A stretch of 64,000 nt of DNA, from contig NC_037093.1 of the NCBI RefSeq assembly GCF_002994745.2, forward strand, positions 43,194,384 to 43,258,383. Direction: 5' to 3'. The stretch comes from Rosa chinensis (taxonomy: Eukaryota > Streptophyta > Magnoliopsida > Rosales > Rosaceae). Below the pieces are notes generated by a model. It was not told where the DNA came from and made no database searches. It saw only the letters and a list, made by a program, of their open reading frames with translations. Each line of letters begins with the position of its first letter. Within the stretch, counting starts at the first letter, position 1. A program made the translations under genes and the position numbers. Of the stretch, positions 22,926 to 35,243 are shown piece after piece.

Positions 22926-23819
22926 ACACGTAGGAATCGATCCTTCGATCAATTATTTGAGTGAGTGTGTGTGTATAAAAGTGTGTGTGATCTGTTCTGC
23001 TTCTTCAAAAAATATATGGCAATTTACGCATATTAATTCCCTCTTCTTTTTTCCGGTACAACATATTAATTTTCTTGTATCAGAACATATTAATTTCTTT
23101 TGACTAAAAGCAGTGTGAGCTATTTCCAGGTAGGCAAATTAATATTGAAAACTTTTGTATTAGACAATGGAAAAGAAAACCATAAAGCAACCCTTGGAAA
23201 TGATGGTAGAGCTTTATGGTTCCCCAATGGAACACGATGGAGACCATTCATTTTATCATTTTATAAGCTTCAATATGTACAACAAGAAAATGAGCATGGT
23301 GACTGGGGACTGCCTTAAGAAATTCTAGAATATTGGATGGTCCAGGTAACTGGGATGGCGACCCATACAAAGACTTCAACAACGTCAAACTCCCAACTGT
23401 TCTATGTAGGGCTAATTTCTAATGGAGAGTGATGTGAAGGTCCCTAATGTGTTACAAAATTAGTGGACGTAAATTCGTGCTTTTAACTTTCATTTGAGAA
23501 AGAACCAAAGCATTTCCTGGGTAGTTGATTAACACTACTATAAATCTCCCCAATAGCACCTCTTTAATAGACAAAAAAAAATTTCAAACAGTATCACACC
23601 AATCTTTGACATCAGTGATATAATTTTTGTTCCCACTGTACATCAGTGGGGATTGGGTGGAATAGGGGTTTTGCTATTACCGCATCCACTCTAAACAGAG
23701 CCAAACACATTATAATAACATTTAACAATAACATAAGTGGGCTCCAGTCTTCCTGTGGTTTTCAACTTCTTATGGTGTGGTGCTGAGACAGCGAAGAACT
23801 CATCTTTTGTATATATTCA
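22926..23819. other. intergenic, no gene
   Basis: Contains a GT-rich tract (about 22960-22990) and CACTACTATAAATCTCC at about 23533, which resembles a CACTA-type terminus but has no visible partner. No convincing frame. Confidence 0.35.
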
Positions 23820-26633
23820 CTAGCAATGGTACCCGCGCTTTGCCGCGGGATTTGTTCTTGCTAACAATTTAAGAGACAGTTTCCTAACCCTAAAATTGTT
23901 TTGAGTTTAAATTATTGCAGTTTTCAGAACATTCTACTAAGGCATTCAATCAAAACATCAAGTATTGCAGGAAGGAGGGAACCTAATGTACTTATATAGA
24001 AATGTACTTAAAAAAGGATCAAAACAGCTATGAAATTTTATTAAATATAAACTAATTCTGATCATATTGGAAATTTTCTTTTTTAACACTCAGATTACCC
24101 ACTGAACATGGAATACAAAGATGAGCTTCATCAAACATGAAAAAGAATAAGTATGTATTCTTAATATAATCTTTTGATCTAAGAATGAAGAAATAACAGT
24201 ACATCTGATGCAAAAAAAGAGGTTCTGTAATAAAAAAAATTTGATCCAGATTTTATTCTGTTTCTCAAGTTCAGCATGTGTATCATTCCCAACCTGAACT
24301 CCCACCAATATCACTCAAATTTGATCCAGATTGTAGTTCAATCCCTGCAGTGGAAGCTACTTGATCATCGAATTTCACAATGCACATTTGGCGAATTATC
24401 CTGAATCAAACATTAAACAATTGAGCCTACCATGTAAAATTATAGCAATAGCTAGAACATTGTTTTCTCCAATTTCTGCAGCTCTTAGATTTATTTCATT
24501 TCTGCCCTGGACCCATATAAAAAAATAAAAAAAAACCCAAAGTATATATGCACTAATCCCAGTAAGAACTCCATAGTGAAGGAAGTGGATAAGATTGTTC
24601 TAATCATCTTTAAAGGATAAGCACATGCATAATGGACTTTTGGCTGAGTAACAAATTAATTTGTAGAGCTAGAATGCACCAGCATATGCAAGTTTCTTAC
24701 TCTATTGCTAAAAGATAATAATAGTGGAGATTTTAACAAACAGTGTGGAGGATTCCAGTTCAAATTCCTCTTCTGGAAGGAAATATACTTGATCAGACTA
24801 CCTTCACCCATGGATTTTTGGTGTCTGCAGTTTGACCTTTTTCCTCAATCAGCCCAACCAACTGCCCAGAACCTCCATCTGCGATCAGTCAAATATAAAT
24901 TGCTCAGAAGAACCAAGCTTTCAAATCAAATAGTAGCTTTCAGTAATTACGAATTTATTATGTGCCTAGATAATGGGCAAACAGGTATGCATCTTATGAT
25001 TATTATGTCATCATGACTAATTGGGTTTTCTGGAATACTTGGAGCCTATACTTAAATCTCATTTTTACCATAGACATTTCCTTTCCTCCCAAGTCATTGC
25101 AACTAAATTTAATGAAGGCAGACGAACAAAATTTTATTTATCTACAGTAGCTTATGATAGACTAAGTTTAGAAAGTAACCTAAAGACTTTTAGATTATTA
25201 GTTAGTAGGTGATCAAAATGGATCACAAAGAACTCTAAGAACCCTAGAAATTCGAGCATCACAAATATACACATCTGAAATACCAAATTCATCAATTCAC
25301 AACAAACCATGGGGCATCAACTAGGTGATCAAAATTCAAACTTGAAAATGCCATTCGGTAAATTTGAACAAAAAGAATCAAATCAAATCAAACTCAAATA
25401 CAAATCCAAATCGACCAAATATACGTATGAAAATCTGGAAAAAAAAAATGGTGTCATTAGAGCTAACAAAGAATAATAATGTCGGCGGGCATTGTAGTTC
25501 AAAATAGATCTATGCCTTTTCTTGTCAAAGTGCTAATTAAGCAGTGAACTAATTAAACCACACATGAAGGTCAGAATTGACCTAATCGTGGTCTAGATGC
25601 ACAATCTGATAAGAGAATACTAACATAACACACGATCATAACAATTTGGGCCACACATATCCTAACCTACATACTACTGCATATAGTATTGGCAACTAAT
25701 ACACTTGAAGATACAACATGTTCATAATGATGAGATCGAGTTCGTTAAAGTGACCATAAGCAAACTGAGGGCCAGATTTTGCTTTCAGTATTAACTGTAT
25801 AAATTAATGTTGGGTCGGTGCAAACCCACAACTTTGACATAATGTTCCAAAATTTAGACTTTAAAAACCCAACCATGGCTCATAAATAGGTATTATTCCC
25901 TCATCGTTTAGACCAAAAAGAAAACCGTTCAAGAGCTTTTAATCACCTGCTTTTCTTATTTTCCTGTTCTCCTGCGGAATAAAACTACCAACAGATCCAT
26001 TCTAAAGCAAGAGATATGGTATAGCCTAGTTGCATTTGTTGACTCACTCCAAGAGAAACTGAATGTCTTTTCCTAGAATATCAATTCTTGATCAAAATTC
26101 AAAACCCAGATGACATCCTAGAATATCAAAATTCTTGATCAAAATTCAAAATCCAGTACTGGAAACAACGCAATTAGCACCCTTTTGATACATAACCAAT
26201 AAGCATAAGCATATAAAAATTGAACCTTGATTTCGTGAAGAGGAGCAGAAGGCCAGCTGAATTTTAAACAAAACTCAATCAAATGAACCCCTCACCTGGT
26301 TGATCTAGCACGATTATCTTCAAAACCCAAGCACAATTGGTTTAGCTGCAGTAGATCACCAACCCAAATACAATTATCCTAAAACAAAGATAAACTAAAC
26401 TGTTAAAAATGGAGTCAGAAGCAGAAATGAAGTCAAGAAATAGGGTCTAGGGTCTTCGGTGAAAAGCAGAAAGAACTAACAGCCCATAAATTAAAAGGTA
26501 AATCGGCTAAGAAAGAACTAACTTCGTAGTTTTGCCCTTGCTCAGAAAGGCAAGGGAAAAACCGCCTTTTCCACACCCAATGAACAGGTGTGAATAGTAA
26601 ACCGACGTTTCGTATATTAGTAACTAGCAATGG
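23820..26633 (-). mobile_element. Helitron unit 1 of a head-to-tail array
   Basis: On the minus strand the 3' end is a perfect 6-bp hairpin (CCCGCG GCAAAG CGCGGG, plus-strand 23832-23849), 8 nt, then CTAG (23820-23823) followed by T. This is the Helitron 3' signature (hairpin plus CTRR, insertion 5' of T). The 5' end reads TACTAATATACGAAACGTCG and lacks a clear TC. Unit 1 is a near copy of unit 2, with about 215 bp missing near its 5' end. It encodes no Rep/helicase. The short frames in it (for example 24705-25016) are repeated in unit 2 and match nothing known. Confidence 0.85.
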
Positions 26634-29600
26634 TACCCGCGCTTTGCCGCGGGATTTGTTGTTGCTAACAATTTAAGAGACAGTTTCCTATACCTAAAAT
26701 TATTGAGTTTAAATTATTGCAGATTTCAGAAATTCTACCAAGGCATTCTATCACAACATCAAGTATTGCAGGAAGGAGGGAACCTAATGTACTTATATAG
26801 AAATGTACTTAAAAAAAGTTCAAAACAGCTATGAAATTTTATTAAATGTAAACTAATTCTGATCATATTGGAAATTTTCTTTTTTAACACTCAGATTACC
26901 CACTGAACATGGAATACAAAGATGAGCTTCATCAAACATGAAAAAGAATAAGTATGTATTCTAAATATAATCTTTTGATCTAAGAATGAAGAAATAACAG
27001 TACATCAGATGCAAAAAAAGAGGTTCTGTAATAAAAAAATTTGATCCAGATTTTATTCTATTTCTCAGGTTCAGCATGTGTATCATTCCCAACCTGAACT
27101 CCCACCAATATCACTCAAATTTGATCCAGATTGTAGTTCAATCCCTACAGTGGAAGCTACTTGATCATCGAATTTCACAATGCACATTTGGCGAATTATC
27201 TTGAATCAAACATTAAACAATTGAGCCTACCATGTAAAATTATAGCAATAGCTAGAACATTGTTTTCTCCAATTTCTACAGCTCTTAGATTTATTTTATT
27301 TCTGCCCTGGACCCATATAAAAAAATAAAAAAAACCCAAAGTATATATGCACTAATCCCAGTAAGAACTCCATAGTGAAGGAAGTGGATAAGATTGTTCT
27401 AATCATCTTTAAAGGATAAGCACATGCATAATGGACTTTTGGCTGAGTAACAAATTAATTTGTAGAGCTAGAATGCACCAGCATACGCAAGTTTCTTACT
27501 CTATTGCTAAAAGATAATAATAGTGGAGATTTTAACAAACAGTGTGGAGGATTCCAGTTCAAATTCCTCTTCTGGAAGGAAATATACTTGATCCGACTAC
27601 CTTCACCCATGGATTTTTGGTGTCTGCAGTTTGACCTTTTTCCTCAATCAGCCCAACCAACTGCCCAGAACCTCCATCTGCGATCAGTCAAATATAAATT
27701 GCTCAGAAGAACCAAGCTTTCAAATCAAATAGTAGCTTTCAGTAATTACGAATTTATTATGTGCCTAGATAATGGGCAAACAGGTATGCATCTTATGATT
27801 ATTATGTCATCATGACTAATTGGGTTTTCTGGAATACTTGGAGCCTATACTTAAATCTCATTTTTACCATAGACATTTCCTTTCCCCCCAAGTCATTGCA
27901 ACTAAATTCAATGAAGGCAGACGAACAAAAGTTTATTTATCTACAGTAGCTTATGATAGACTAAGTTTAGAAAGTAACCTAAAGACTTTTAGATCATTAG
28001 TTAGGTCGGTTGTGAACGTTACATGGTTGTATACATCTGTAAGGGAGTCCAGCACCTTAATGAGGTAATGAAGAAAGCATGAGAGGTAATTTTTCAAGTA
28101 GGTGATCAAAATGGATCACAAAGAACTCTAAGCACCCTAGAAATTCGAGCATCACAAACACACATCTGAAATACCAAATTCATCAATTCACAACAAACCA
28201 TGGGGCATCAAGTAGGTGATCAAAATTCAAACTTGAAAATGTGATTCGGTAAATTCGAACAAAAAAATCAAATCAAATCAAACTCAAATACAAATCCAAA
28301 TTGACCAAATATACGTATGAAAATCTGGAAGAAAAAAAATGGTGTCATTAGAGCTAACAAAGAATAATAATGTTGGCGGGCATCGTAGTTCAAAATAGAT
28401 CTATGCCTTTTCTTGTCAAAGCGCTAATTAAGCAGTGAACTAATTAAACCACACATGAAGGTCAGAATTGACCTAATTGTGGTCTAGATCCACAATCTGA
28501 TAAGAGAATACTAACATAACACACGATCATAACAATTTGGGCCACACATATCCTAACCTACATACTACTGCATATAGTATTGGCAACTAATACACTTGAA
28601 GATACAACATGTTCATAACGATGAGATCGAGTTGGTCAAAGTGACCAAAAGTAAACTGAGAGCCAGATTTTGCTTTCAGTATTAACTGCATAAATTAATG
28701 TTGGGTCGGTTCAAACCCACAGCTTTGACATAATGTTCCAAAATTTAGACTTAAAAAACCCAACCATGGCTCATAAATAGGTATAATTCCCTCATCATTT
28801 AGACCAAAAAGAAAACCCTTCAAGAGCTTTTAATCACGTGCTTTTCTTATTTTCCTGTTCTTCTGCGGAATAAAACTACCAGCAGATCCATTCTAAAGCA
28901 AGAGATATGGTATAGCCTAGTTGCATTTGTTAACTTAGTCCAAGAGAAACTGAATGTCTTTTCCTAGAATATCAAAATTCTTGATCAAAATTCAAAATCC
29001 AGTACTGGAAACAACGCAATTAGCCCCATTTTGATACATAACCAATAATAAGCAAAAGCATATAAAAATTGAACCTTGATTTCGTGAAGAGGAGCAGAAG
29101 GCCAGCTGAATTTTAAACAAACTCAATCAAATGAACCCCTCACCTGGTTGATCTAGCACGATTATCTTCAAAACCCAAGCACGATTGGTTTAGCTGCAGC
29201 AGATCAACAACCCAAACACCATTATCCTGAAATAAAGATAAACTAAACTGTTAAAAATGGAGTCAGAAGCAGAAATGAAGTCAAGAAATAGGGTCTAGGG
29301 TCTTCGGTGAAAAGAAGAAAGAACTAATAGCCCAGAAATTAAAAGGCAAATCGGCTCAGAAAGAACTAACTTCGTGCACAGATGATGAGGTGAAAATCCC
29401 CTTTCCTGACTATCTCTGTCTATCTCTCTGGATTGCTCTCTATCCCTCGCTGGATCGTTCCTCTCTGTCTGTAGATGTAGGTCGGTAGCAGTCTGGAAGT
29501 TGTGGAACTTCTGGAAAGGTTAGTGGAGGTAAAAAAAAACACGATGGCATTGGCAGCGTGAAATTGTAAAGCAAAGGCAAGGGCAAAACCACCTTTTTCA

Positions 29601-29650
29601 CACCCAATGAACAAGTGTGAATAGTAAACCGACCTTTCGTATATTAGTAA
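26634..29650 (-). mobile_element. Helitron unit 2, near-identical to unit 1
   Basis: Same 3' hairpin and CTAG (26634-26637), and the same 5' GTATATTAGTA on the plus strand just before the next unit. Long stretches are identical to unit 1: the 103-residue frames at 24705-25016 and 27504-27815 are the same. It keeps a segment at about 29380-29560 that unit 1 has lost; there the minus strand has a frame (29420-29614) without recognisable motifs. Confidence 0.85.
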
Positions 29651-29889
29651 CTAGAAAAGCTACCCACGCTTTGTTGCGGCGAATTTGCTGCAGAATTTGT
29701 TCTTATCAACAAATTAGACTAATGAAATACAAAAAGGAAATTATTATATATTACTGAAATTGTGAAACAGTTTTTACATACTTTACATTTTAGTTCAAGT
29801 GCATTGAATTGGAACTGGTACAATCTTACTAGCTATACAAAAATGTTATAAGTTAATCTAACAAAAGCTGCTGCTTGAGGTTGTTCAAT

Positions 29890-31267
29890 ATAGTAAGTGC
29901 TCCGATTGTTGAAAAGGTGATTGTTTGGGTTGCAGCTGCGGAAGATGTTGGAGTTGGTTAGCAAAAGTTGTTACTGGAGTCTGTTGAAAAAAAGTCATTG
30001 CTCCAGTTGGGAGCTGTACAACATACTCTCCAACGAATTGGTTGATTGCACTTGTACAAAAAGAATAGTTGCTGTAGTTGCAGCTGCAGCTGCCCTGCTT
30101 CCAAAGAATTGTTCTGCTTGTTTTCCGATCAGCATAACTGTTGCTTGATTATCAGCATCCTCAATGGTCATGTGGACTCTGTAACTGCATGTAAAGCAGA
30201 AAAGTTATTTATTATTTTTTATTATTATTTATTTTGTTATGATTGTTTTGAGAATAAGTTGAGTGGAAAAGAAAAACCAACTGCAATGTATAGTATAATA
30301 GATTTTTAATATCATTCATTGTTACAAAATTAAGAAATACTAATAGTATAACAGTAAGGTATAAAATATTTAGTTGAAAACCACAAAAGCTTAATAGAAG
30401 CAATGAACTCACCAAGAACAAAAGTTTCTTGAAATCATTGTAAATAAAACTCATAAAGAGTATCATCAATATCATAAGCATGAACAGAACTGAAAAAGTT
30501 CAGCAAGAATGTCACATGTCATTTCAATTTTGAAAACCTATCCCTGAAAATGATCAGATTTTTAATCACTTAAACCCTTCAAATCAGAGGTGTATTGTTT
30601 ACCTCATGCATTCAAAGAATACAAACTCATTATTCAATCTCAGCTCACACAAAAGAGCGAAACTTTTTTGGTTAATATAACACAATCACAAAGTCTTAGC
30701 AAAACCAATGAACAGCCAAAATGTAAATCCAAATCACATCCAATAATTCAATAGAGAGATACAGTGTTCAGATTTTAGTGAAATTAGTGTAACTCCTTAA
30801 ATTTCATAACTAAAAACAAAATTTAAAACTCATTAAGTTGGCTACCTTCCTGTGGTATTAATTTATTGAGGAACAGTTTTAGTTGATTCAGATATGAAAT
30901 GTTTACATACAAGAAAAAATACAGAGGAAAAAACAGAAGGAATCAGAAAATATAGCAATGAATTCTGGTGAATTAACATAATCTAATTATATTTGAATTT
31001 ATATACAAAACATAGCAAGGAACTCATGAGTTGATTGCTGCAAAGTTCAATGAACTTCAAAATTAAAAAAATAGTGGGAGATAGAGATAAAAGAGTTTAA
31101 TTATTTTACCAGGGATGAGGTGTCCGTATGCCATGGTGTACACAAATGAGTTCACCGCTATTTTCCTTTACTTTTAGTTGTCGGAAACAGCTTGCCCATC
31201 CTTTATACCACCAACCATTATGTGTTGGAAATTTGCGGATTGAAGTGCTGCAATAGACAATCTCTTC
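29890..31267 (-). pseudogene. replication protein A (RPA70-like) C-terminal relic in Helitron
   Basis: Exon at 31110-31267: acceptor CAG, then STSIRKFPTHNGWWYKG, ASCFRQLK and CVHHGIRTPHP, ending at a GT donor. This is the zinc-ribbon part of an RPA large-subunit DNA-binding domain, but one Cys of the usual C-x2-C is replaced by Trp (GWASC). The next exon starts at 30184 with YRVHMTIEDADNQATVML and KQAEQFFGS, the OB-fold continuation. It shifts frame near 30060 and resumes as QFVGEYVVQLPTGAMTFF, with a Gln-rich tail to about 29890. RPA binds single-stranded DNA in replication and repair. Plant Helitrons often carry RPA-like genes. The shift and the lost Cys make it a relic. Confidence 0.7.
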
Positions 31268-32470
31268 CTGTGATGTATATATTTTGTTAGAATATAGTCA
31301 AATGTAGAATCTGTGTTGAACTAAATTTATAAACAATATTGAAAAAAATGAAAGAAAGAAAGAAAGAACTGTTTACTCAAGTATGATTAAAATGTTTAAA
31401 GGAGGATATATGTTGTAATTGAACAATGATATATTATTTGAACAGTATATATGTGCTGTATAAATTTTAAAGCATTTTCTAAAAATCAACTTGCGAGCAA
31501 ATTATAAGCAACTCAGATATACAGAATGTAAAAAACTATAGAAAGTACTGGAATTTACTTTAATTCTCATTCAGTATATTGCATAAATAGTGAACTGTAC
31601 GAATTAGAAATTTGATAAAATGAGCAGCATAAACAGGCAGAGAACAATTGAAATTGTAAAAGTTGTGACATTTAACCTCTGAAGTTCAAGTTCAAGCTCG
31701 GCCTCTAGTTACTAATCGACTTTGAACTCTCCTTAGCTTTCTGCTCATACGAATCTCTAACATCATACTTGTCCTTATTCTGTTCGGGAGACGTGTATAA
31801 ACGTTATTCATGTAGCACAATTAAATTTCAATATATACACCAAAATAAAAAACTAAAGTTGAGCGGCATCAATCATCACCTGAAAATAAGCCTTGAGCCT
31901 CTTTTTGAGAATTGCATGTCCTTTTGTCAATAGTTGGAAAGCTCTCATGCATCTGAGATTGCATATATTGACACAGAATTAGTTGAAACTAACCATGTGA
32001 ACTTTTGTGTGACATAAATTTACATACATACATACACTATCCATGTATATCTAGCTAATTGTGAATTAATTTAGGGATATACTATATCATGTTTATATGC
32101 TTAGTTACAGGATATGAAGTTCAGCTGCGCTCTTTTATAGGATTACCTCCATTTCCAGCCCAACAATATTCCCTCAATTCAAATCATCTAATGACCAGCA
32201 AGATACCAATGTTTCTGGGGTGTGTATTACAAAGGAGACCTTGTCAAATGAGTAGGGAAAAATACTGGAAAAAAAAATGATGCCAATAAGACCATTGTGC
32301 AACACAACAATATTCAAGCACATTAAAGAAGAATCCATCACATTTGATATTTGATATAAGAAAGTATATATCAACTGGCCTTTTTCATTGTTCTTCGACA
32401 AAAGGAGGTTGACAATTCGAATCAAACATCAAGTGGAATTGAACATAATTTGTCAAATAATGACATGAAC

Positions 32471-32613
32471 CTGCAACTGGAGCCTCTTCACAGTCAACCT
32501 TATCTTGCTTTTCATCTTCAAAGTTTTGACTTCATGCCAACCTGACGACTCTTTGCTGCTTCTTCTTCTCGTATTTTTCTTAAAGCAGCATAATAAGCTT
32601 TGAAATACTCATC
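32471..32613 (-). pseudogene. captured exon relic, possibly TFIIE large-subunit-like
   Basis: Bounded by an AG acceptor and a GT donor. The frame reads DEYFKAYYAALRKIREEEAA, then breaks and resumes as DEKQDKVDCEEAPVAG in another frame. The first part recalls the EYVKAYYAAL segment I associate with plant TFIIE-alpha. That assignment is from memory and weak. Another short frame at about 31880-31950 (minus, FQLLTKGHAILKKRLKAYFQ) may belong to the same relic. Confidence 0.3.
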
Positions 32614-32690
32614 CTATAAAACAATGAAGAAACAATTGAGTGATGTTTTGTACCTTATTGAAGCAAAATATGAGTTACATTCTTTCTGTT

Positions 32691-32712
32691 TTTTTTTTTT
32701 TTTTTTTTTTTT
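32691..32712. repeat. poly-T run
   Basis: 22 or more consecutive T inside Helitron unit 3. Confidence 0.9.
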
Positions 32713-34924
32713 GTGAAGGGGGTGGGGGAGGTCTAACATCAAGGTAGAAAAGAAACTTGCATCTACATCTTTGACTCTATTACTCTATCTAAATTTCAAT
32801 TGTGAAGTTCACACAATACATAGATATTATTGTATAGGAAGTAAACCCAGAAACTGAAAAGATGAAGAACATTCGAGGAAATCAAGATTAAATTCCAGAA
32901 TAATAGAAGTGGCCACCAAAAAAAAAAAAAACCTTCAGAGTTAAATTCATCAAATTTATACATAAAACAGATTTCAGCTGAAAAAGAGGAGCACAGTTTA
33001 TGCCAAATGAAGAAATTAAAGAAGCAGGGAGTGAATTACTTACTGATAGAAAACACAAACAATACCCAGATTCAAAAGCATACAGAGCAAGAATTAGAAG
33101 AATTACCTGATCTAAGTATTTTGTTTGCCACTATAATGGAACTTGAATTCAGAATACTTTCTCATGTTTTGTTAACATGTATGAATACATGTATAGAACT
33201 CAAATCAACTATTGTAATTGTTCCCACTAAGGTCACTTAAACATTAAATGGAAATCGAGAATCTAAACAACAGAAACATACCATCTTGATTTACTTGATT
33301 GACAAACCACAATGGAAAAGCAGTAGGGAAATTTTGTTCTCCAATAGAATCCATTTTTTTTCTAATTTTCTTTACCAAAATAAACTGAAAAGATACTTAA
33401 GAATCAGAAACCCATTATTACAACCAAGTATTTGAGAATGACAGAACATACCCAATTCAACTAAAACTAATCAGTTTCAAACAAAATCCAAGACAAAAAA
33501 TTTGCAACATTTATAAGATCAATAATGTAAAGTAGGGATACATGTATTTACCAATATAGTATATCATTTCCAGTTCAGAATGATGATAGTGATTTAGGAT
33601 CCAGAAAAGCTTCTCCAATCTGAAAGCAGATGACAGAGAATGTCAGCAAACAATCAAATTTAATCAGTAACATATGAAATGTAAGAATGAAGGTACACTA
33701 TTCCTGGCAAGTGAAACAGGGGTAACTGAATGCTGGCTTGATTTACTTTCTTCAATTTACCTTTTTTTTTTTTTTTTTTCGTTATTGGTATTGACCTTTT
33801 TCTGCTTTAAGGAATCTGACATTAGGATGCTAACATAAGAATGTTAAACTCCAGAACCTATTTATTTTGAAACATTGTAGGAAAACCTACAGCTATACAG
33901 AACCAGATTTGTCTATTTCTTATAAATGAGAAAACAGAACAGAGAAGGAAATAAAGTTTATGATTTTATTGTAGCCTTCTTTTAATTATAGTATGCACTT
34001 TAACAATGTATAAATTCCTTTGGTTTTTGAATTACCATTGATAGTTAAATTAATAAAAAATTTATAAATAAGTTGGATTGATACAAAGTTTGGTATATAA
34101 TTATCTATTATGCAGCAGAAATGTGTTATAAATAGTTTGTTGACTAATCTGAGTCGTAAAACTTCTTCCAGAAGAGGCTCTATCATTTTGAGAAGTAATT
34201 TCTAAGCATCATGACAGATAACACATGTGTATGCATACGAAGAATCTATTACACTCAATTCACCTACGAAAATCGATAAAACAGCAAGAAGAATGGAATT
34301 ATACACAGAAATTTCACTTTCATACCACATATCCTTTCATCTGTGATAACTACACTAATAATCATTGATCACAATGTTCATTATACCACAACAACAACAA
34401 CACAATTGACTCCATACCTGAATAACAATAGAACACGAAACCAATAGCAAATAATAGATACAGGAACCATGGCAGAAAAACAATTGAGACTCTCCTTTGC
34501 ATAGAACCTACAAAATCAAAACAAAATAATCATCAGCACCCCAAAACAAACAAATCACCCAAAAAAATCGAAACCATATTAATTGAAGACCAAAATTTTT
34601 CAAATCGACATGAAACATGAAACCCATATCAATTCAAAAGCAACGACCGCAAAAACCCCAATGAAAACTCAAACATCTAGAAATTTTCAAATCGCCGAAA
34701 CATCAAAATCTCACCTCCAAGCTCTTTCAGCCAATTACTCAAATCACAAATTCCACAACAAACAACAGCAACCAACAGTCGACCACTTATCCAAACCGAA
34801 CAGAAACCAATCTCTTCCCGTGATGATCCCAACGATTTAATAGCTTCTAGCCTTCTATCGCCTTCCTCTGCTCTACTCCCTACGATTGCAAAAAGCCAAC
34901 CTCACAATAGCCACTGTCGAATAA

Positions 34925-35125
34925 GAGCAAGTTCACCCGTTGGGTCACTAGGTCACCTACTATTCACTGCTTTTTAGTGTTAATTTCACCCTCTGGGTCA
35001 CGAGCACAGTATATTTCGTGCCCTGGGTCACGAGCACAGTGTATTTCGTGACCCAGAGAATGAAAATATACACTAAAAAGCAATGAATAGTAAGTGATCC
35101 GGTGACCCAACCGGTGAACTTGCTC
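34925..35125. mobile_element. Tourist (PIF/Harbinger) MITE, 201 bp
   Basis: The ends GAGCAAGTTCACC and GGTGAACTTGCTC are perfect inverted repeats, and the whole element is nearly palindromic around two GGGTCACGAGCACAGT blocks. TAA is duplicated at 34922-34924 and 35126-35128, the three-base TWA target of this superfamily. It sits near the 5' end of Helitron unit 3. Confidence 0.9.
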
Positions 35126-35243
35126 TAACAACGCACTACACCAATGACACAGCGTATTTGACAAAAAAGACCAGGGGCAAAAGCGTCACTTCAAATAGGG
35201 AGAACAGTGTTGAGGAACAGTTACTCATCTTTGGTATATAGTA

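Larger units (their letters stand above)
29651..35243 (-). mobile_element. Helitron unit 3, larger and diverged, carries RPA relic
   Basis: CTAG (29651-29654) is followed on the plus strand by AAAAGCTACCCACGCTTTG, a decayed version of the same 3' hairpin. The likely 5' end is the TTTGGTATATAGTA at 35230-35243, which parallels CGTATATTAGTA at the ends of units 1 and 2. The interior contains spliced-looking coding relics on the minus strand, matching Helitron orientation: an RPA-like protein (29890-31267) and a possible second capture (32471-32613). No Rep/helicase was found, so it is nonautonomous. The 5' boundary is inferred by analogy. Confidence 0.6.

Noticed and set aside
23533..23700. CACTA-like terminus CACTACTATAAAT
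   Set aside because: No inverted partner or 3-bp duplication found.
24705..25016. 103-codon ORF repeated at 27504
   Set aside because: Identical only because the Helitron units are copies; runs opposite to the Helitron strand and has no domain.
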